Shown piece by piece: positions 36,945-45,732 of a stretch of DNA of 64,000 nt (its first letter is position 1; every line of letters starts with the position of its first letter). The position numbers and the translations under genes were made by a program. The notes under the pieces were generated by a model. That model was not told the DNA's origin and ran no database searches. It worked only from the letters and a program-made list of their open reading frames with translations. The DNA comes from Microbaculum sp051390635 (GTDB taxonomy: Bacteria > Pseudomonadota > Alphaproteobacteria > Rhizobiales > Tepidamorphaceae): positions 682,001-746,000 of the forward strand of contig NZ_JBPODT010000004.1 of the NCBI RefSeq assembly GCF_051390635.1, read 5' to 3'.

Positions 36945-38198
36945 ATGAGCGGGACGGAGCGCGCGGTCTGCGCCGAATGGAGCGACGTCTGGCTCCTCGA
37001 CGGGGTGCGCACGCCCTTCGTCGACTACAAGGGCGCGCTGTCGCTGGTCTCGCCGATCGATCTCGGCATCAAGGCCGGCCGCGAGGCGCTGGCGCGCGCC
37101 GCCGTCCCGCCGGAGGACGTCGGAACCGTTATCTGCGGCTCGATGGCCCAGGCGAGCTTCGACGCCTACATGCTGCCGCGCCATGTCGGCCTCTATTCCG
37201 GGGTGCCGATGGAGGTGCCTGCCCATCTGGTACAGCGTATCTGCGGGACCGGGCTCGAGGTGATCAGCCAGGCCGCCGACGCGGTGTCGCTCGGCCGGGC
37301 GAACGCGGCGCTGTGCGTCGGCGCGGAATCGATGAGCCGCAATCCGATCGCCGCCTACACCCATCGCGGCGGTTTCGACATGGGCCGAGTCGAGTTCAAG
37401 GATTTCCTCTGGGAAGCGCTGCTCGATCCGGCGGCGAGCGTCACCATGGGCGGCACGGCGGAGACCCTCGCGACGCGCTATCAGATCGGCCGCGAGGCGG
37501 TCGACGCCTATGCGGCGCGCAGCTTCGAACGGGCCATGGCGGCCAGGGACAGCGGATTCCTCGACGGCGAGATCACCCCGGTGACGAGCGAGGTGTTCGC
37601 GCTCGAGGGCTACAACGACCGTGGCATCAGGCTGCCGCGCAAGGTCGATGCGGTGCGTCAGGATACGCATATCCGGCCATCATCGGTTGAGGCGCTCGCG
37701 CGGATCCGGCCCGCCTTCGGCGGGGTGCAGACCGGCGGCAACTCGTCGGGCGTGGTCGACGGCGCCGCGGCGGCGGTGGTCGCCTCCGGGGCCTATGCGC
37801 GCGACCGCGACCGGGCGCCGCTGGCCCGTCTCGTCTGCGCGGCGGCCGTCGGCGTGCCGCCGGAGATCATGGGCATCGGACCGGTGCCGGCGATCCGGGC
37901 GGTGCTGGACCGCAGCGGCCTGTCGCTCGCCGACATCGACCGCATCGAGATCAACGAGGCGTTCGGCGCCCAGGTGATGGCCTGCGCGCGCGAACTCGGG
38001 CTCGACGAGGACAGGCTCAACGTCAACGGCGGGGCGATCGCCATCGGCCATCCGCTCGGCGCGACCGGCCTGAGGCTCGCCGTCACGCTGGCCCGGGAAC
38101 TGGCTCGATCAGGCCTGCGCTACGGCATCGCATCGGCCTGCATCGGCGGGGGACAGGGAATTGCGCTACTGATCGAGACCGCCGAAAGCGCGGGATGA
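36945..38198 (+). CDS. Thiolase (acetyl-CoA acyltransferase)
   Basis: A 417-residue thiolase-superfamily enzyme. The nucleophilic Cys is in VQRICGTGLEVISQ, with INEAFGAQ, the His in NGGAIAIGHPLGATGLRLA and the second Cys in ASACIGGGQG, so it should be active. It would cleave a 3-ketoacyl-CoA to acetyl-CoA plus a shortened acyl-CoA, completing a beta-oxidative side-chain removal after the ligase and hydratase. No 3-hydroxyacyl-CoA dehydrogenase is in the operon and would have to come from elsewhere. AGGAGA is well spaced before the ATG at 36945. It ends 176 bp before dctP. Confidence 0.9.
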   Translation: MSGTERAVCAEWSDVWLLDGVRTPFVDYKGALSLVSPIDLGIKAGREALARAAVPPEDVGTVICGSMAQASFDAYMLPRHVGLYSGVPMEVPAHLVQRICGTGLEVISQAADAVSLGRANAALCVGAESMSRNPIAAYTHRGGFDMGRVEFKDFLWEALLDPAASVTMGGTAETLATRYQIGREAVDAYAARSFERAMAARDSGFLDGEITPVTSEVFALEGYNDRGIRLPRKVDAVRQDTHIRPSSVEALARIRPAFGGVQTGGNSSGVVDGAAAAVVASGAYARDRDRAPLARLVCAAAVGVPPEIMGIGPVPAIRAVLDRSGLSLADIDRIEINEAFGAQVMACARELGLDEDRLNVNGGAIAIGHPLGATGLRLAVTLARELARSGLRYGIASACIGGGQGIALLIETAESAG

Positions 38199-38226
38199 AC
38201 CGCCGTTTCCGGCCCCCTATCCGAAA

Positions 38227-38244
38227 GTTTGAGGGCAAACAGTT
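38227..38244 (+). promoter_or_regulatory. Putative MarR operator before dctP
   Basis: GTTTG-AGGG-CAAAC-A-GTT, the same arrangement as in front of the crotonase gene at 34184-34201. A further TTGC-GGAA-GCAA inverted repeat directly abuts it (38243-38254). It lies in the 176-bp gap upstream of dctP, about 130 bp from the start codon. Confidence 0.6.
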
Positions 38245-38374
38245 GCGGAAGCAAACAACATTCTTGCCCCCGCCTCTTGGCTCGGTCTAGGCTACGCCCA
38301 ACAGAGCCGCCAACGCAGTGCGCGTCAGGCGGCCAAGCCGATCGCCAAAGATCCGCTGTCTGAGGGAGGACCGC

Positions 38375-39397
38375 ATGAAAGCGCATACCTGGCTTGCCAG
38401 CACCATTGTCTCCGCCGCCATGTTCGCGGCGGGTGCCGCCTACGCGGACGACCCGGTCGAAATCCGGTTCGCGCACTGGGTGCCGCCGACACATCCGCTG
38501 CAGCAGGCGATCACCGAGTGGGGCGCGTCCCTCAACGAAGCTACCGGCGGTACGATCTCGGTGACGATCTTCCCGGCGCAGCAGCTCGGCGCCGCGAAGG
38601 ACACCTACGACATGGTCCGCGATGGCATCGCCGACATGGGTTACATCAACCCGGGCTACACGCCGGGCCGCTTCCCCGTCTTCGACGCCGCCAATCTGCC
38701 CTTCAACATCACCAACGCCACGGACGGCTCCGCGGCGATCGACGAGTGGTACGGCAACTACGCCGAAAAGGAGATGGGCGACATCTACGTCTGCCTCGCC
38801 AACGCGCATGACCCGGGCACCTTCCATTCCAAGGAAAAGATCGTCGTTCCCGGCGACGTCAACGGCCTGAAGGTGCGGCCGGCCAACGGCACGATCTCCA
38901 AGATGGTGACCCTGCTCGGCGGCCAGCCGGTCCAGGTCAGCGCGCCGGAATCGCGCGAGGCGCTGGAGCGCGGCGTCGCCGACGCGATCACCTTCCCCTG
39001 GGGCTCGATCCTCCTGTTCGGCATCGACAAGACCGTGAAGTACCACCTCGACATGCCGACCTATGTCGTCGGCTTCGTCTGGGGCATGAACAAGGACTTC
39101 TACAACAACCTGTCGGATGCCCAGAAGAAGGCGGTCGACGATCACTGCAATCCCGAATGGGCCAAGCAGACCTCGATCGGCTGGGCCACGTACGAGAGCG
39201 GCGGCCGCGACAAGATCAAGGCGATGTCCGACCACACCGTGACCACGCCGACCGACGACCAGGTCGCCGAATGGCGCAAGGCCGTCGCGCCGATGGAAGA
39301 CGAGTGGAAGAAGGCCGTGAACGACGCAGGCTACGACGCCGACGCGGTCTGGAACGACCTTCAGGATACGCTGAAGAAGTACAACTCGAAATACTGA
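38375..39397 (+). CDS. dctP: TRAP transporter substrate-binding protein DctP
   Basis: A 340-residue periplasmic solute-binding protein. It has a signal peptide (about 1-24, cleaved near AYA-DD) and then the DctP fold: VEIRFAHWVPPTHPLQQAIT, FPAQQLGAAKDTYDMVRDGI and the ligand-binding Arg region LKVRPANGTISKMVTLLGGQ. GAGGGAGGA precedes the ATG at 38375. TRAP systems import organic acids with a Na+ gradient; in this cluster the ligand is probably an aromatic or arylpropenoic carboxylate. A strong hairpin follows its stop, which would favour higher levels of binding protein than of the permeases. Confidence 0.92.
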   Translation: MKAHTWLASTIVSAAMFAAGAAYADDPVEIRFAHWVPPTHPLQQAITEWGASLNEATGGTISVTIFPAQQLGAAKDTYDMVRDGIADMGYINPGYTPGRFPVFDAANLPFNITNATDGSAAIDEWYGNYAEKEMGDIYVCLANAHDPGTFHSKEKIVVPGDVNGLKVRPANGTISKMVTLLGGQPVQVSAPESREALERGVADAITFPWGSILLFGIDKTVKYHLDMPTYVVGFVWGMNKDFYNNLSDAQKKAVDDHCNPEWAKQTSIGWATYESGGRDKIKAMSDHTVTTPTDDQVAEWRKAVAPMEDEWKKAVNDAGYDADAVWNDLQDTLKKYNSKY

Positions 39398-39413
39398 GGC
39401 GGACCGATGACCG

Positions 39414-39443
39414 GCCGTCCCGGCACCAATTGGCCGGGGCGGC
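39414..39443 (+). other. Stem-loop between dctP and dctQ
   Basis: An 11-bp stem (GCCGTCCCGGC, 39414-39424, with GCCGGGGCGGC, 39433-39443; one G-T pair) and an 8-base loop. No T-run follows, so it is more likely an mRNA stabiliser or attenuator that uncouples binding-protein from permease expression than a full terminator. Confidence 0.6.
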
Positions 39444-39519
39444 GGCTTCGGCGTCTCGGCGATCGTCCTGTCCGAATCTCTCGCCGGCGGGCGAGGGCGC
39501 GTGAGGTCCAGGCTCTTCG

Positions 39520-40068
39520 ATGAACGCGTTCGAGCTGCTCATCAAACGGATCGTCACCTTCGTCGACGGGGCGGCGGCGATGTTCCTGGCGATCATCACC
39601 GGGCTGACCTTCCTGACGGTCGTCCTGCGTTATGGGTTCAACGCGTCGCTGCCCGGATCCTTCGACATCGGTCGCCTGCTGCTCGGCGTCGCCATTTTCT
39701 GGGGCGTGGCGGTCGCCGCCTACCGGCAGGAGCATATCCAGGTGGACATCCTCTGGTCGGCCCTCCCGCGCAAGGCCCGGGGCTATCTCAACCTGTTCGC
39801 CGATCTGGTGTTCTTCGGCTGCGCGGCCGTCTTCACATGGATGTTCCTCGTCCGCGTGATGGCGACGGCGGCGTCCGGCGAGACCACCTTCGAGCTCGAC
39901 GTGCAGATCTGGCCGTTCCACCTGCTCGCCTGGCTCGGCATCGCGCTGACCACCGTCGTGCTGCTGGCCCGCATCGCCCATGTGATCATCACCGGCAACT
40001 TCGACGTTCCTTCGAATCTCGGCCCCGACGATGACGGGCCGCAGGACTATCCCGCCGGAGAGCCATGA
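39520..40068 (+). CDS. dctQ: TRAP transporter small permease DctQ
   Basis: A 182-residue inner-membrane protein with four predicted TM helices (about residues 15-37, 50-68, 90-110, 132-152). The DctQ pattern LTFLTVVLRYGFNASLPGSF and RQEHIQVDILWSALP are characteristic. It pairs with DctM in the membrane. The ATG at 39520 is the only reasonable start; its stop overlaps dctM by ATGA. Confidence 0.9.
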   Translation: MNAFELLIKRIVTFVDGAAAMFLAIITGLTFLTVVLRYGFNASLPGSFDIGRLLLGVAIFWGVAVAAYRQEHIQVDILWSALPRKARGYLNLFADLVFFGCAAVFTWMFLVRVMATAASGETTFELDVQIWPFHLLAWLGIALTTVVLLARIAHVIITGNFDVPSNLGPDDDGPQDYPAGEP

Positions 40069-41369
40069 GCTATCCCGATCTCGTCGCCGTCGGCGGCTTC
40101 GTCGTCCTGTTCATCCTGCTGCTCCTGCGCGTGCCGATCGGCGTCGCCATGGGCCTGGTCGGCGTCGGCGGTTTCGCCATGATGGTCAGAACGTCGTCGG
40201 CGCTGAACCTGGTCGGCCTGTCGCCGATCCGCACCGCTACGGAATACTCGCTGGCGCTGATCCCGATGTTCATCCTGATGGGCTCGCTGGCGACCGCGTC
40301 CGGCCTCAGCAAGGAACTGTACCGGGCCTCCAACGCCTGGATCGGCCACCGGCGCGGCGGGCTCGCCATGGCCACGATCGCCGCCTGCGGCGGCTTCGCG
40401 GCGATCTGCGGATCGTCGGTGGCGACGGCGGCGACGATGACCCGGGTCGCGCTGCCGGAGATGAAGCGCTACGGCTATCCCGACACGCTGGCGACCGGCT
40501 CGATCGCGGCCGGCGGCACGCTCGGCATCCTGATCCCGCCGTCCATCGTCCTCGCCATCTACGGCATCCTGACAGAGCAGGACATCGGCAAGCTGTTCAT
40601 CGCCGGCGTCATTCCCGGCATCCTGGCGCTGCTCCTGTATCTGGTGACGGTGCGGCTCTACGTGATATTCTCCAAGAGCGACGTACCCGTCCAGGAGAAG
40701 GCTGACTGGACCGAGCGGATCCATGCCTCGCGCGGCGTCTGGGCGGTGGTGCTGCTGTTCGTCTTCATCATGGGCGGCATCTACGGCGGCGTCTTCACGC
40801 CGTCCGAGGCCGCCGGCATGGGTGCCTCGGGCGTGCTGATCATCGGCCTGGTGCGCCGCCGGCTCGACCGGAAGGCGATCTACCGCTGCCTCGTCGACAG
40901 CATCCAGGTCTCCGCCTCGATATTCTTCATCCTGATCGGCGCCCTGCTGTTCGGCTACTTCCTGACGGCGACGCAGACGCCGCAGAAGATCGCCAACCTG
41001 CTGCTGGCCCTCGACCTCGGCCCCCACGGCACGCTGGTGCTGATCCTGCTGTTCTTCCTGATCCTCGGCTGCATCCTCGACGCCATGGCGATGATCGTGC
41101 TGATGATCCCGATCATCTATCCGGTCATCCTGCAGCTCGGCTTCGATCCGATCTGGTTCGGCGTCATCATCGTCATGACGGTCGAACTCGGCCTGATCAC
41201 CCCGCCGGTCGGCATGAACGTCTTCGTGCTCAATTCGCTGGCGCGAGACATACCGCTTCAGCGCGTGTTCGCCGGCGTCATGCCGTTCGTGCTGATGGAC
41301 GTCCTGCGCCTGTCGCTGCTCGTGGCGTTCCCGATCCTGGTCCTGTTCCTGCCCAACACGATGCAGTGA
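40065..41369 (+). CDS. dctM: TRAP transporter large permease DctM
   Basis: A 434-residue polytopic membrane protein with about 12 TM segments that carries out Na+-coupled transport. Typical DctM sequence includes PIRTATEYSLALIPMFILMG, AACGGFAAICGSSVATAATM, AAGGTLGILIPPSIVLAIYG and GLITPPVGMNVFVLNSLARD. It overlaps dctQ by four bases (ATGA), so it is translationally coupled, and its own end overlaps or abuts the DUF3237 gene. Confidence 0.94.
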   Translation: MSYPDLVAVGGFVVLFILLLLRVPIGVAMGLVGVGGFAMMVRTSSALNLVGLSPIRTATEYSLALIPMFILMGSLATASGLSKELYRASNAWIGHRRGGLAMATIAACGGFAAICGSSVATAATMTRVALPEMKRYGYPDTLATGSIAAGGTLGILIPPSIVLAIYGILTEQDIGKLFIAGVIPGILALLLYLVTVRLYVIFSKSDVPVQEKADWTERIHASRGVWAVVLLFVFIMGGIYGGVFTPSEAAGMGASGVLIIGLVRRRLDRKAIYRCLVDSIQVSASIFFILIGALLFGYFLTATQTPQKIANLLLALDLGPHGTLVLILLFFLILGCILDAMAMIVLMIPIIYPVILQLGFDPIWFGVIIVMTVELGLITPPVGMNVFVLNSLARDIPLQRVFAGVMPFVLMDVLRLSLLVAFPILVLFLPNTMQ

Positions 41370-41374
41370 GCCCC

Positions 41375-41833
41375 ATGCTCGTCGCGCAATCACCGTTCAT
41401 GCACATTCACGCCGAATTAGCCGACAGTCTGGAGTTCGGCCTGACGCCGATGGGCACGCGGCGGGTGATCAACATCCTCGGGGGAACGGTGTCCGGCGAG
41501 CGGGTCAACGGCCGCATCCTGCCCGGCGGCGCCGACTGGCAGGTCATCCGGTCGGATGCGCTCGCCGACATTTCGGCGCGCTACACCATCGAGACGGCGT
41601 CCGGCGCGCTCGTGCTCGTCAACAGCGACGGCGTGCGCCACGGGCCGCCCGACGTGATCGCGCGGCATGCACGCGGCGAGGCGGTCGATCCCGCGCTCTA
41701 CTATTTCCGCACGGCCATGCGGTTCGAGGCGCCGGTCGACAGCGACGTCGCCTGGCTGAACGGTATCATCGGCGTCGCGACGGGCCGGCGCGAGAAGAAC
41801 GCTGTGCTGCTCGACATCCACGCGGTGGTCTGA
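41375..41833 (+). CDS. DUF3237 domain-containing protein
   Basis: A small soluble protein of 152 residues (155 if the GTG at 41366, overlapping the dctM stop, is used; neither start has a clear ribosome-binding site). The sequence MHIHAELADSLEFGLTPMGT, GGTVSGERVNGRILPGGADW, RYTIETASGALVLVNSDGVR and YYFRTAMRFEA matches DUF3237, a lipocalin-like beta-barrel family often found beside aromatic-degradation and TRAP genes, with no proven function. Its tight linkage to dctM suggests that it serves the imported compound. Its TGA stop falls in the first copy of a 19-bp tandem repeat. Confidence 0.82.
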   Translation: MLVAQSPFMHIHAELADSLEFGLTPMGTRRVINILGGTVSGERVNGRILPGGADWQVIRSDALADISARYTIETASGALVLVNSDGVRHGPPDVIARHARGEAVDPALYYFRTAMRFEAPVDSDVAWLNGIIGVATGRREKNAVLLDIHAVV

Positions 41834-41860
41834 GCCCTACTCGGTGGTCTGAGCCCTACT
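41823..41860. repeat. Perfect 19-bp tandem duplication covering two stop codons
   Basis: The unit CGGTGGTCTGAGCCCTACT is repeated exactly (41823-41841, 41842-41860) between convergent genes. Copy one holds the TGA stop of the DUF3237 gene, copy two the TAG stop (minus strand, 41856-41858) of the ior beta-type gene. Confidence 0.95.
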
Positions 41861-43364
41861 CGGCGGCCTGACGGTCCGGCGCGAGCGAGGCCCAGAGGCT
41901 CCGGATCGTCTCGTCGAGGGCCGTTCCCTCCGGATCCTTCAGCGCGGCAAGCCGGGCGTTCAGCATCGCGTCGGCGAAGGCCGAGGCGGGCAGGTCGCCG
42001 GCCAGGGCGGGCTCGACGACGCGCGCGACGATGCGATCGAAATTGCGGCGACCGCGCTTGTGCGTGTCGGCATAGCCCTTCACCAGTCCGCCGATGGCGA
42101 CGACCTCGCGGGCCGCGTCCGGATCGACCGCGAGCGTCCTCTCGATCAGGTCGAGCCAGTGCTCGATCCAGGCCTGCTCATCGGCATAGCGCAGGGTGCG
42201 GCGGCGCCAGCCGCGCAGGCTCGCGAGGACTTTCAGCCGGATGAATCCGCCGAACCGCGTCGCCGTCACGTTCATCGGGATCGACCACGTGTCCCAGCCG
42301 CGGCCGGCGAGAAAGGCCAGCGCGCGCCGCGCCAGCGCGGGCGGCAGCAGCGAGAAAAGCTCCTCGGGCCCCGGCTTCATGTACTCGATCACATCGACGA
42401 TCTCGCCGGGCCGTGCCCCGGCTTCGGCCCGGACCTGTTCGAGCCTTGCCGCGGCGAGCTTCAGCTGGGCGACGCGGATCGTGTCCTCGAAGGCCATGCG
42501 CAGCGCCAGGATGCGGGCGAGCTCGGACAGGAACGCCGCATCCGCCCCGGGCCGGCCGGCGAAGCGCTTCAGCCGGTCGGCGTAGAGCGCGACGTAGCCG
42601 TCGTCCTGATAATCGGCGAGGCGCTGCGATCCCGCCTCGATCATCGGCAGCGCGGCCTCGGGATAGAGCGACCAGGATTCGGCGACCGGCCGCATCGTGT
42701 CGTCGGTTTCGGCGGGTGGGGCGGGCTCGGACCTGCCGGTTCGGGCGAACTCGAGTCCGGCCTCGAACCCGCGCAGGTTGGACTCGACCGCCTTGGCGCC
42801 GGCGCGGATCGCGTGGCGATAGCGGTCCGGCGGGATCGGCTGGGTGCCGGAGCCGGCGAGCGCGCCGAGCAGGACGGCGTTCAGATGACTGCCGGCGGCC
42901 TGGGCGATCGCGCCGAGATCGCCGAGCAACGCGGCTTTCGAGTACCGTTCGGCGATCGCCTCGAGCCGGTCGGGATCGAGGCGTCCGTCGCCCATGGAAG
43001 CCTTCTCCGCGACGGTATAGACGCGGCGGACGACGCCGATCAGTACGGTCCGATCGGGCGTCGCGTAGCCCGCCTGCACCATGCGCGCGGTCTCGAGCAG
43101 CTCCGTGCCGATCAGCACGTCGACGCGGCCGGGCGCCGGATTCAGCGCCAGCACCGGCTTGCCCGGCCCGCGCCCGGCGGCGGGCGGCAGGATCTCTAGG
43201 TAGTAGGTCGTGGCGCCGGTGCGCTGGGCGACGCCGGGGATCGACGTTCGCTGGGCATGGAGGCCCTCGGCGACGGCGGCATCGGCGATCCAGCCGGCAA
43301 GCACGCCGCCGCCTTCGCCGCCGAGCGCGGAGATCAGGACCGTGATCGGCGAGCCGGCCGACAT
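41856..43364 (-). CDS. Indolepyruvate oxidoreductase beta-type subunit with DUF6537-like C-terminus
   Basis: A 502-residue protein. Residues ~1-190 form the POR gamma/IorB domain (ISALGGEGGGVLAGWIADAA, QRTSIPGVAQRTGATTYYLE, NPAPGRVDVLIGTELLETAR, SHLNAVLLGALAG). The remaining ~300 residues look like the DUF6537 domain that is fused at the C-terminus of long proteobacterial indolepyruvate ferredoxin oxidoreductases. With the alpha subunit it would oxidatively decarboxylate an aryl 2-oxo acid to an acyl-CoA. Its ATG lies one base after the alpha-subunit stop (TGA-C-ATG on the minus strand), so the two are coupled. Confidence 0.85.
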   Translation of the reverse strand: MSAGSPITVLISALGGEGGGVLAGWIADAAVAEGLHAQRTSIPGVAQRTGATTYYLEILPPAAGRGPGKPVLALNPAPGRVDVLIGTELLETARMVQAGYATPDRTVLIGVVRRVYTVAEKASMGDGRLDPDRLEAIAERYSKAALLGDLGAIAQAAGSHLNAVLLGALAGSGTQPIPPDRYRHAIRAGAKAVESNLRGFEAGLEFARTGRSEPAPPAETDDTMRPVAESWSLYPEAALPMIEAGSQRLADYQDDGYVALYADRLKRFAGRPGADAAFLSELARILALRMAFEDTIRVAQLKLAAARLEQVRAEAGARPGEIVDVIEYMKPGPEELFSLLPPALARRALAFLAGRGWDTWSIPMNVTATRFGGFIRLKVLASLRGWRRRTLRYADEQAWIEHWLDLIERTLAVDPDAAREVVAIGGLVKGYADTHKRGRRNFDRIVARVVEPALAGDLPASAFADAMLNARLAALKDPEGTALDETIRSLWASLAPDRQAAE

Positions 43365-43365
43365 G

Positions 43366-45540
43366 TCACTCGGCCGGGACGGGGTGCGGCGCCGGGCGGG
43401 CGTCGGGTGCGGATGGTGCGGCGTAGCCGCCGAACAGCCGGATCAACGCCGAGGACAGCCGCGCGCGGAACCGGTCCCAGCCGTTCGGGTTGCGGATGAT
43501 CTCGATGCGCGCGAACGAGGGGCAGAGCTGGGCGGCATGGGATACCTCGCCGCACAGGCCGCAGCCGACGCAATCGTTGTTCACATGCGCGACCGGCTCG
43601 GGTTTCAGCGGGTCGGCGCTCGGCTTCACCGTCAGCGAGGGGCAGCCGGACAGGCGGATGCAGGCATGGTCGCCGGTGCAGACGTCGGGATCGACCCAGA
43701 AGCGGGTGCGCACGACGCGCCTGCCTTCGGCCACGGCCCTGGCCTCGGCCGGGCGGACGCGGCGCTGGCGGGCGAGCTGGCATTCGCCATCGGCGATGAT
43801 GACCTTCGGGCCTTTCTCGCCGCTGCCAAGCGCGTCCCGCAGCGTCTTGCGCATGGTCGACACGGAATAGGAGTGGACGGTGCGGACCCAGCCGACGCCG
43901 AGGCTCTTCAGCGCGCTCTCGATATCGAGCCCGCGGCCGCGCCCTTCCCCCTGCGGACGCGACGAGGGCACGTCCTGGACGCCGGTGGCGCTGGTGTAGC
44001 CGTTCTTGAAGATGACGAGGACGGAGTCGTCCTGGTTGAAGACCGAGCCGGCGACGCCGGTGAGCAATCCGTTGTGCCAGAAGCCGCCGTCGCCCATGAC
44101 GCTGAGCGGGCGTTTCGCCTGGGTGCCCGATACCGCCGCGTTCGAGGCGAGCGACATGCCGTAGCCGAGGATCGAGTTGCCCTGGCTGAAGGGCGGGAAG
44201 GTCGCAAAGGCGTGGCAGCCGATGTCGGCGGCGACATGGACCGGACCGGCTTCCTCCCGCAGTAGCTTCATCGCCGAGAAGACGGGGCGCTCCGGGCAGC
44301 CGGTGCAGAAGGTCGGCGGCCGCGGCGGCAGCGGCGCCGTCAGATCCCTGGCAACGGTTCGCGAATGGGCCTCGACGGCCTCGACCCATTCGTCGAGGCG
44401 GGCCGCTTCGTTGCGGCCGTAGCGCGTCAGGAAGGCGGACAGGCCGCTGGCGACCACGACCGGCGAATACTCGCCGGCCATCGGCAGCACGTCCTTGCCG
44501 TGCAGTTTCGTGCCGAGCTCGGCGTGGCGCAGGATCTGGCCGATCTCCTTCTCGATGAAGTCCGGGCCACCTTCCTCGACCACCAGCACGGCGCGCTTGT
44601 CGGCGCAGAACGCCGCGATCTCCTCGGGAACCAGCGGATAGGTCACGTTGAGGACGTGGGTCGGGACGCCGATATCCCCGTAGGCGTCCGAGAGACCGGC
44701 CTCGGCGAGGCGGCCGTTGAGGACGTTGAACATCCCGCCCTGGACGATGATGCCGATGTCGCCGTCTTCCGGTCCCAGCGTCTCGTTGAGCCGGTTCTCG
44801 CGGATGAAGGCGCGGGCCGCCGGCAGGCGGCGGTTCACCTTGTCGGCCTCCTGGACGAAGGTCACCGGAGGATGGCTGAGGCGGGCATAGTCGAACCGGG
44901 CGGGTTCGGCGAAGCGGTTCGCCGACGAATGCTCGGACCGCCGGTTGTCAGACGCCTCGAATGTACCGAAGACATGGCAGGCGCGGATGCGCAGCTCGAG
45001 AATGACCGGCGTGGCGCTCGCCTCCGACAGCTCGAAGCCCTTCTCCACCATGCGCACGATGGTCGGCAGCTCCGGGCGCGGGTCGAGCAGCCACACGGAC
45101 GACTTCACCGCGTAGGCCTGGGTGCGCTCCTGGATAACGCTTGCGCCTTCGCCGTAGTCCTCGCCGACGATGATCATGGCGCCGCCGATGACACCGGCCG
45201 ACGACAGGTTCGACAGCGCGTCGGCGGCGACATTGGTGCCGACGATCGACTTCCAGGTCACGGCGCCGCGAACGGGGTAGTTGATCGAGGCGGCGAGCAT
45301 CGCGGCGGCCGCGGCCTCGTTGGTGCACGTCTCCAGATGAATGCCGAGCTCGCCGAGCAGGTCCTCGGCCTGCAGCAACACGTCGAGCAGGTGGCTGACC
45401 GGCGCGCCCTGATAGCCGCCGACATAGGCGACCCCGGACTGCAGCAGCGCCTTGGTGACGGCCATGATGCCCTCGCCGTGGAAGGTGTCTCCGGCACCAA
45501 GCCTCAGCGTCTCGATCTCGCGATGAAACGAGACTTCCAT
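43366..45540 (-). CDS. Indolepyruvate ferredoxin oxidoreductase, alpha-type subunit
   Basis: A 724-residue TPP- and Fe-S-dependent 2-oxoacid oxidoreductase subunit. Pyrimidine-binding N-terminal region: residues ~20-100 (GDTFHGEGIMAVTKALLQSG, TCTNEAAAAAMLAASINYPV). TPP-binding motif: G483-D-G-G with N490 (VMGDGGFWHNGLLTG). C-terminal ferredoxin part: a first cluster motif C621-x2-D624-x2-C627-x5-C633 and a second complete one (C657, C660, C663, C673). The start at 45540 (MEVSFHREIE) has GGGAG upstream; the longer frame to 46032 runs over the MarR gene and is rejected. The product would be an aryl-acetyl-CoA. It is divergent from marR, with a shared operator. Confidence 0.88.
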   Translation of the reverse strand: MEVSFHREIETLRLGAGDTFHGEGIMAVTKALLQSGVAYVGGYQGAPVSHLLDVLLQAEDLLGELGIHLETCTNEAAAAAMLAASINYPVRGAVTWKSIVGTNVAADALSNLSSAGVIGGAMIIVGEDYGEGASVIQERTQAYAVKSSVWLLDPRPELPTIVRMVEKGFELSEASATPVILELRIRACHVFGTFEASDNRRSEHSSANRFAEPARFDYARLSHPPVTFVQEADKVNRRLPAARAFIRENRLNETLGPEDGDIGIIVQGGMFNVLNGRLAEAGLSDAYGDIGVPTHVLNVTYPLVPEEIAAFCADKRAVLVVEEGGPDFIEKEIGQILRHAELGTKLHGKDVLPMAGEYSPVVVASGLSAFLTRYGRNEAARLDEWVEAVEAHSRTVARDLTAPLPPRPPTFCTGCPERPVFSAMKLLREEAGPVHVAADIGCHAFATFPPFSQGNSILGYGMSLASNAAVSGTQAKRPLSVMGDGGFWHNGLLTGVAGSVFNQDDSVLVIFKNGYTSATGVQDVPSSRPQGEGRGRGLDIESALKSLGVGWVRTVHSYSVSTMRKTLRDALGSGEKGPKVIIADGECQLARQRRVRPAEARAVAEGRRVVRTRFWVDPDVCTGDHACIRLSGCPSLTVKPSADPLKPEPVAHVNNDCVGCGLCGEVSHAAQLCPSFARIEIIRNPNGWDRFRARLSSALIRLFGGYAAPSAPDARPAPHPVPAE

Positions 45541-45608
45541 CCCTGCTCCCTTCCACCGCGCCACGGGCGGTGATCGACGGCACTGTACGAATGCGGTAGT
45601 AGCGACGT

Positions 45609-45617
45609 CAAACAGTT
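45609..45617 (-). promoter_or_regulatory. CAAACAGTT core in the ior/MarR divergent promoter region
   Basis: CAAACAGTT matches the core of the two GTTTG-N4-CAAACWGTT sites before the crotonase and dctP genes; together with the next base (CAAACAGTTG) it is identical to the dctP site. The outer GTTTG half is not conserved here. Its position, 69 bp from the ior alpha start and 116 bp from the MarR start, suits autoregulation. Confidence 0.5.
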
Positions 45618-45732
45618 GTGGCCCCGCACTATCGGTTCTAGGTTGCCTTGCGGGATTCGGTCCGGCCGGCATGAACTGACATGGCTGCCGGCCCGGACAA
45701 GCCGCGGCGGAAGCGAGGGTGTGTCGATCGAG

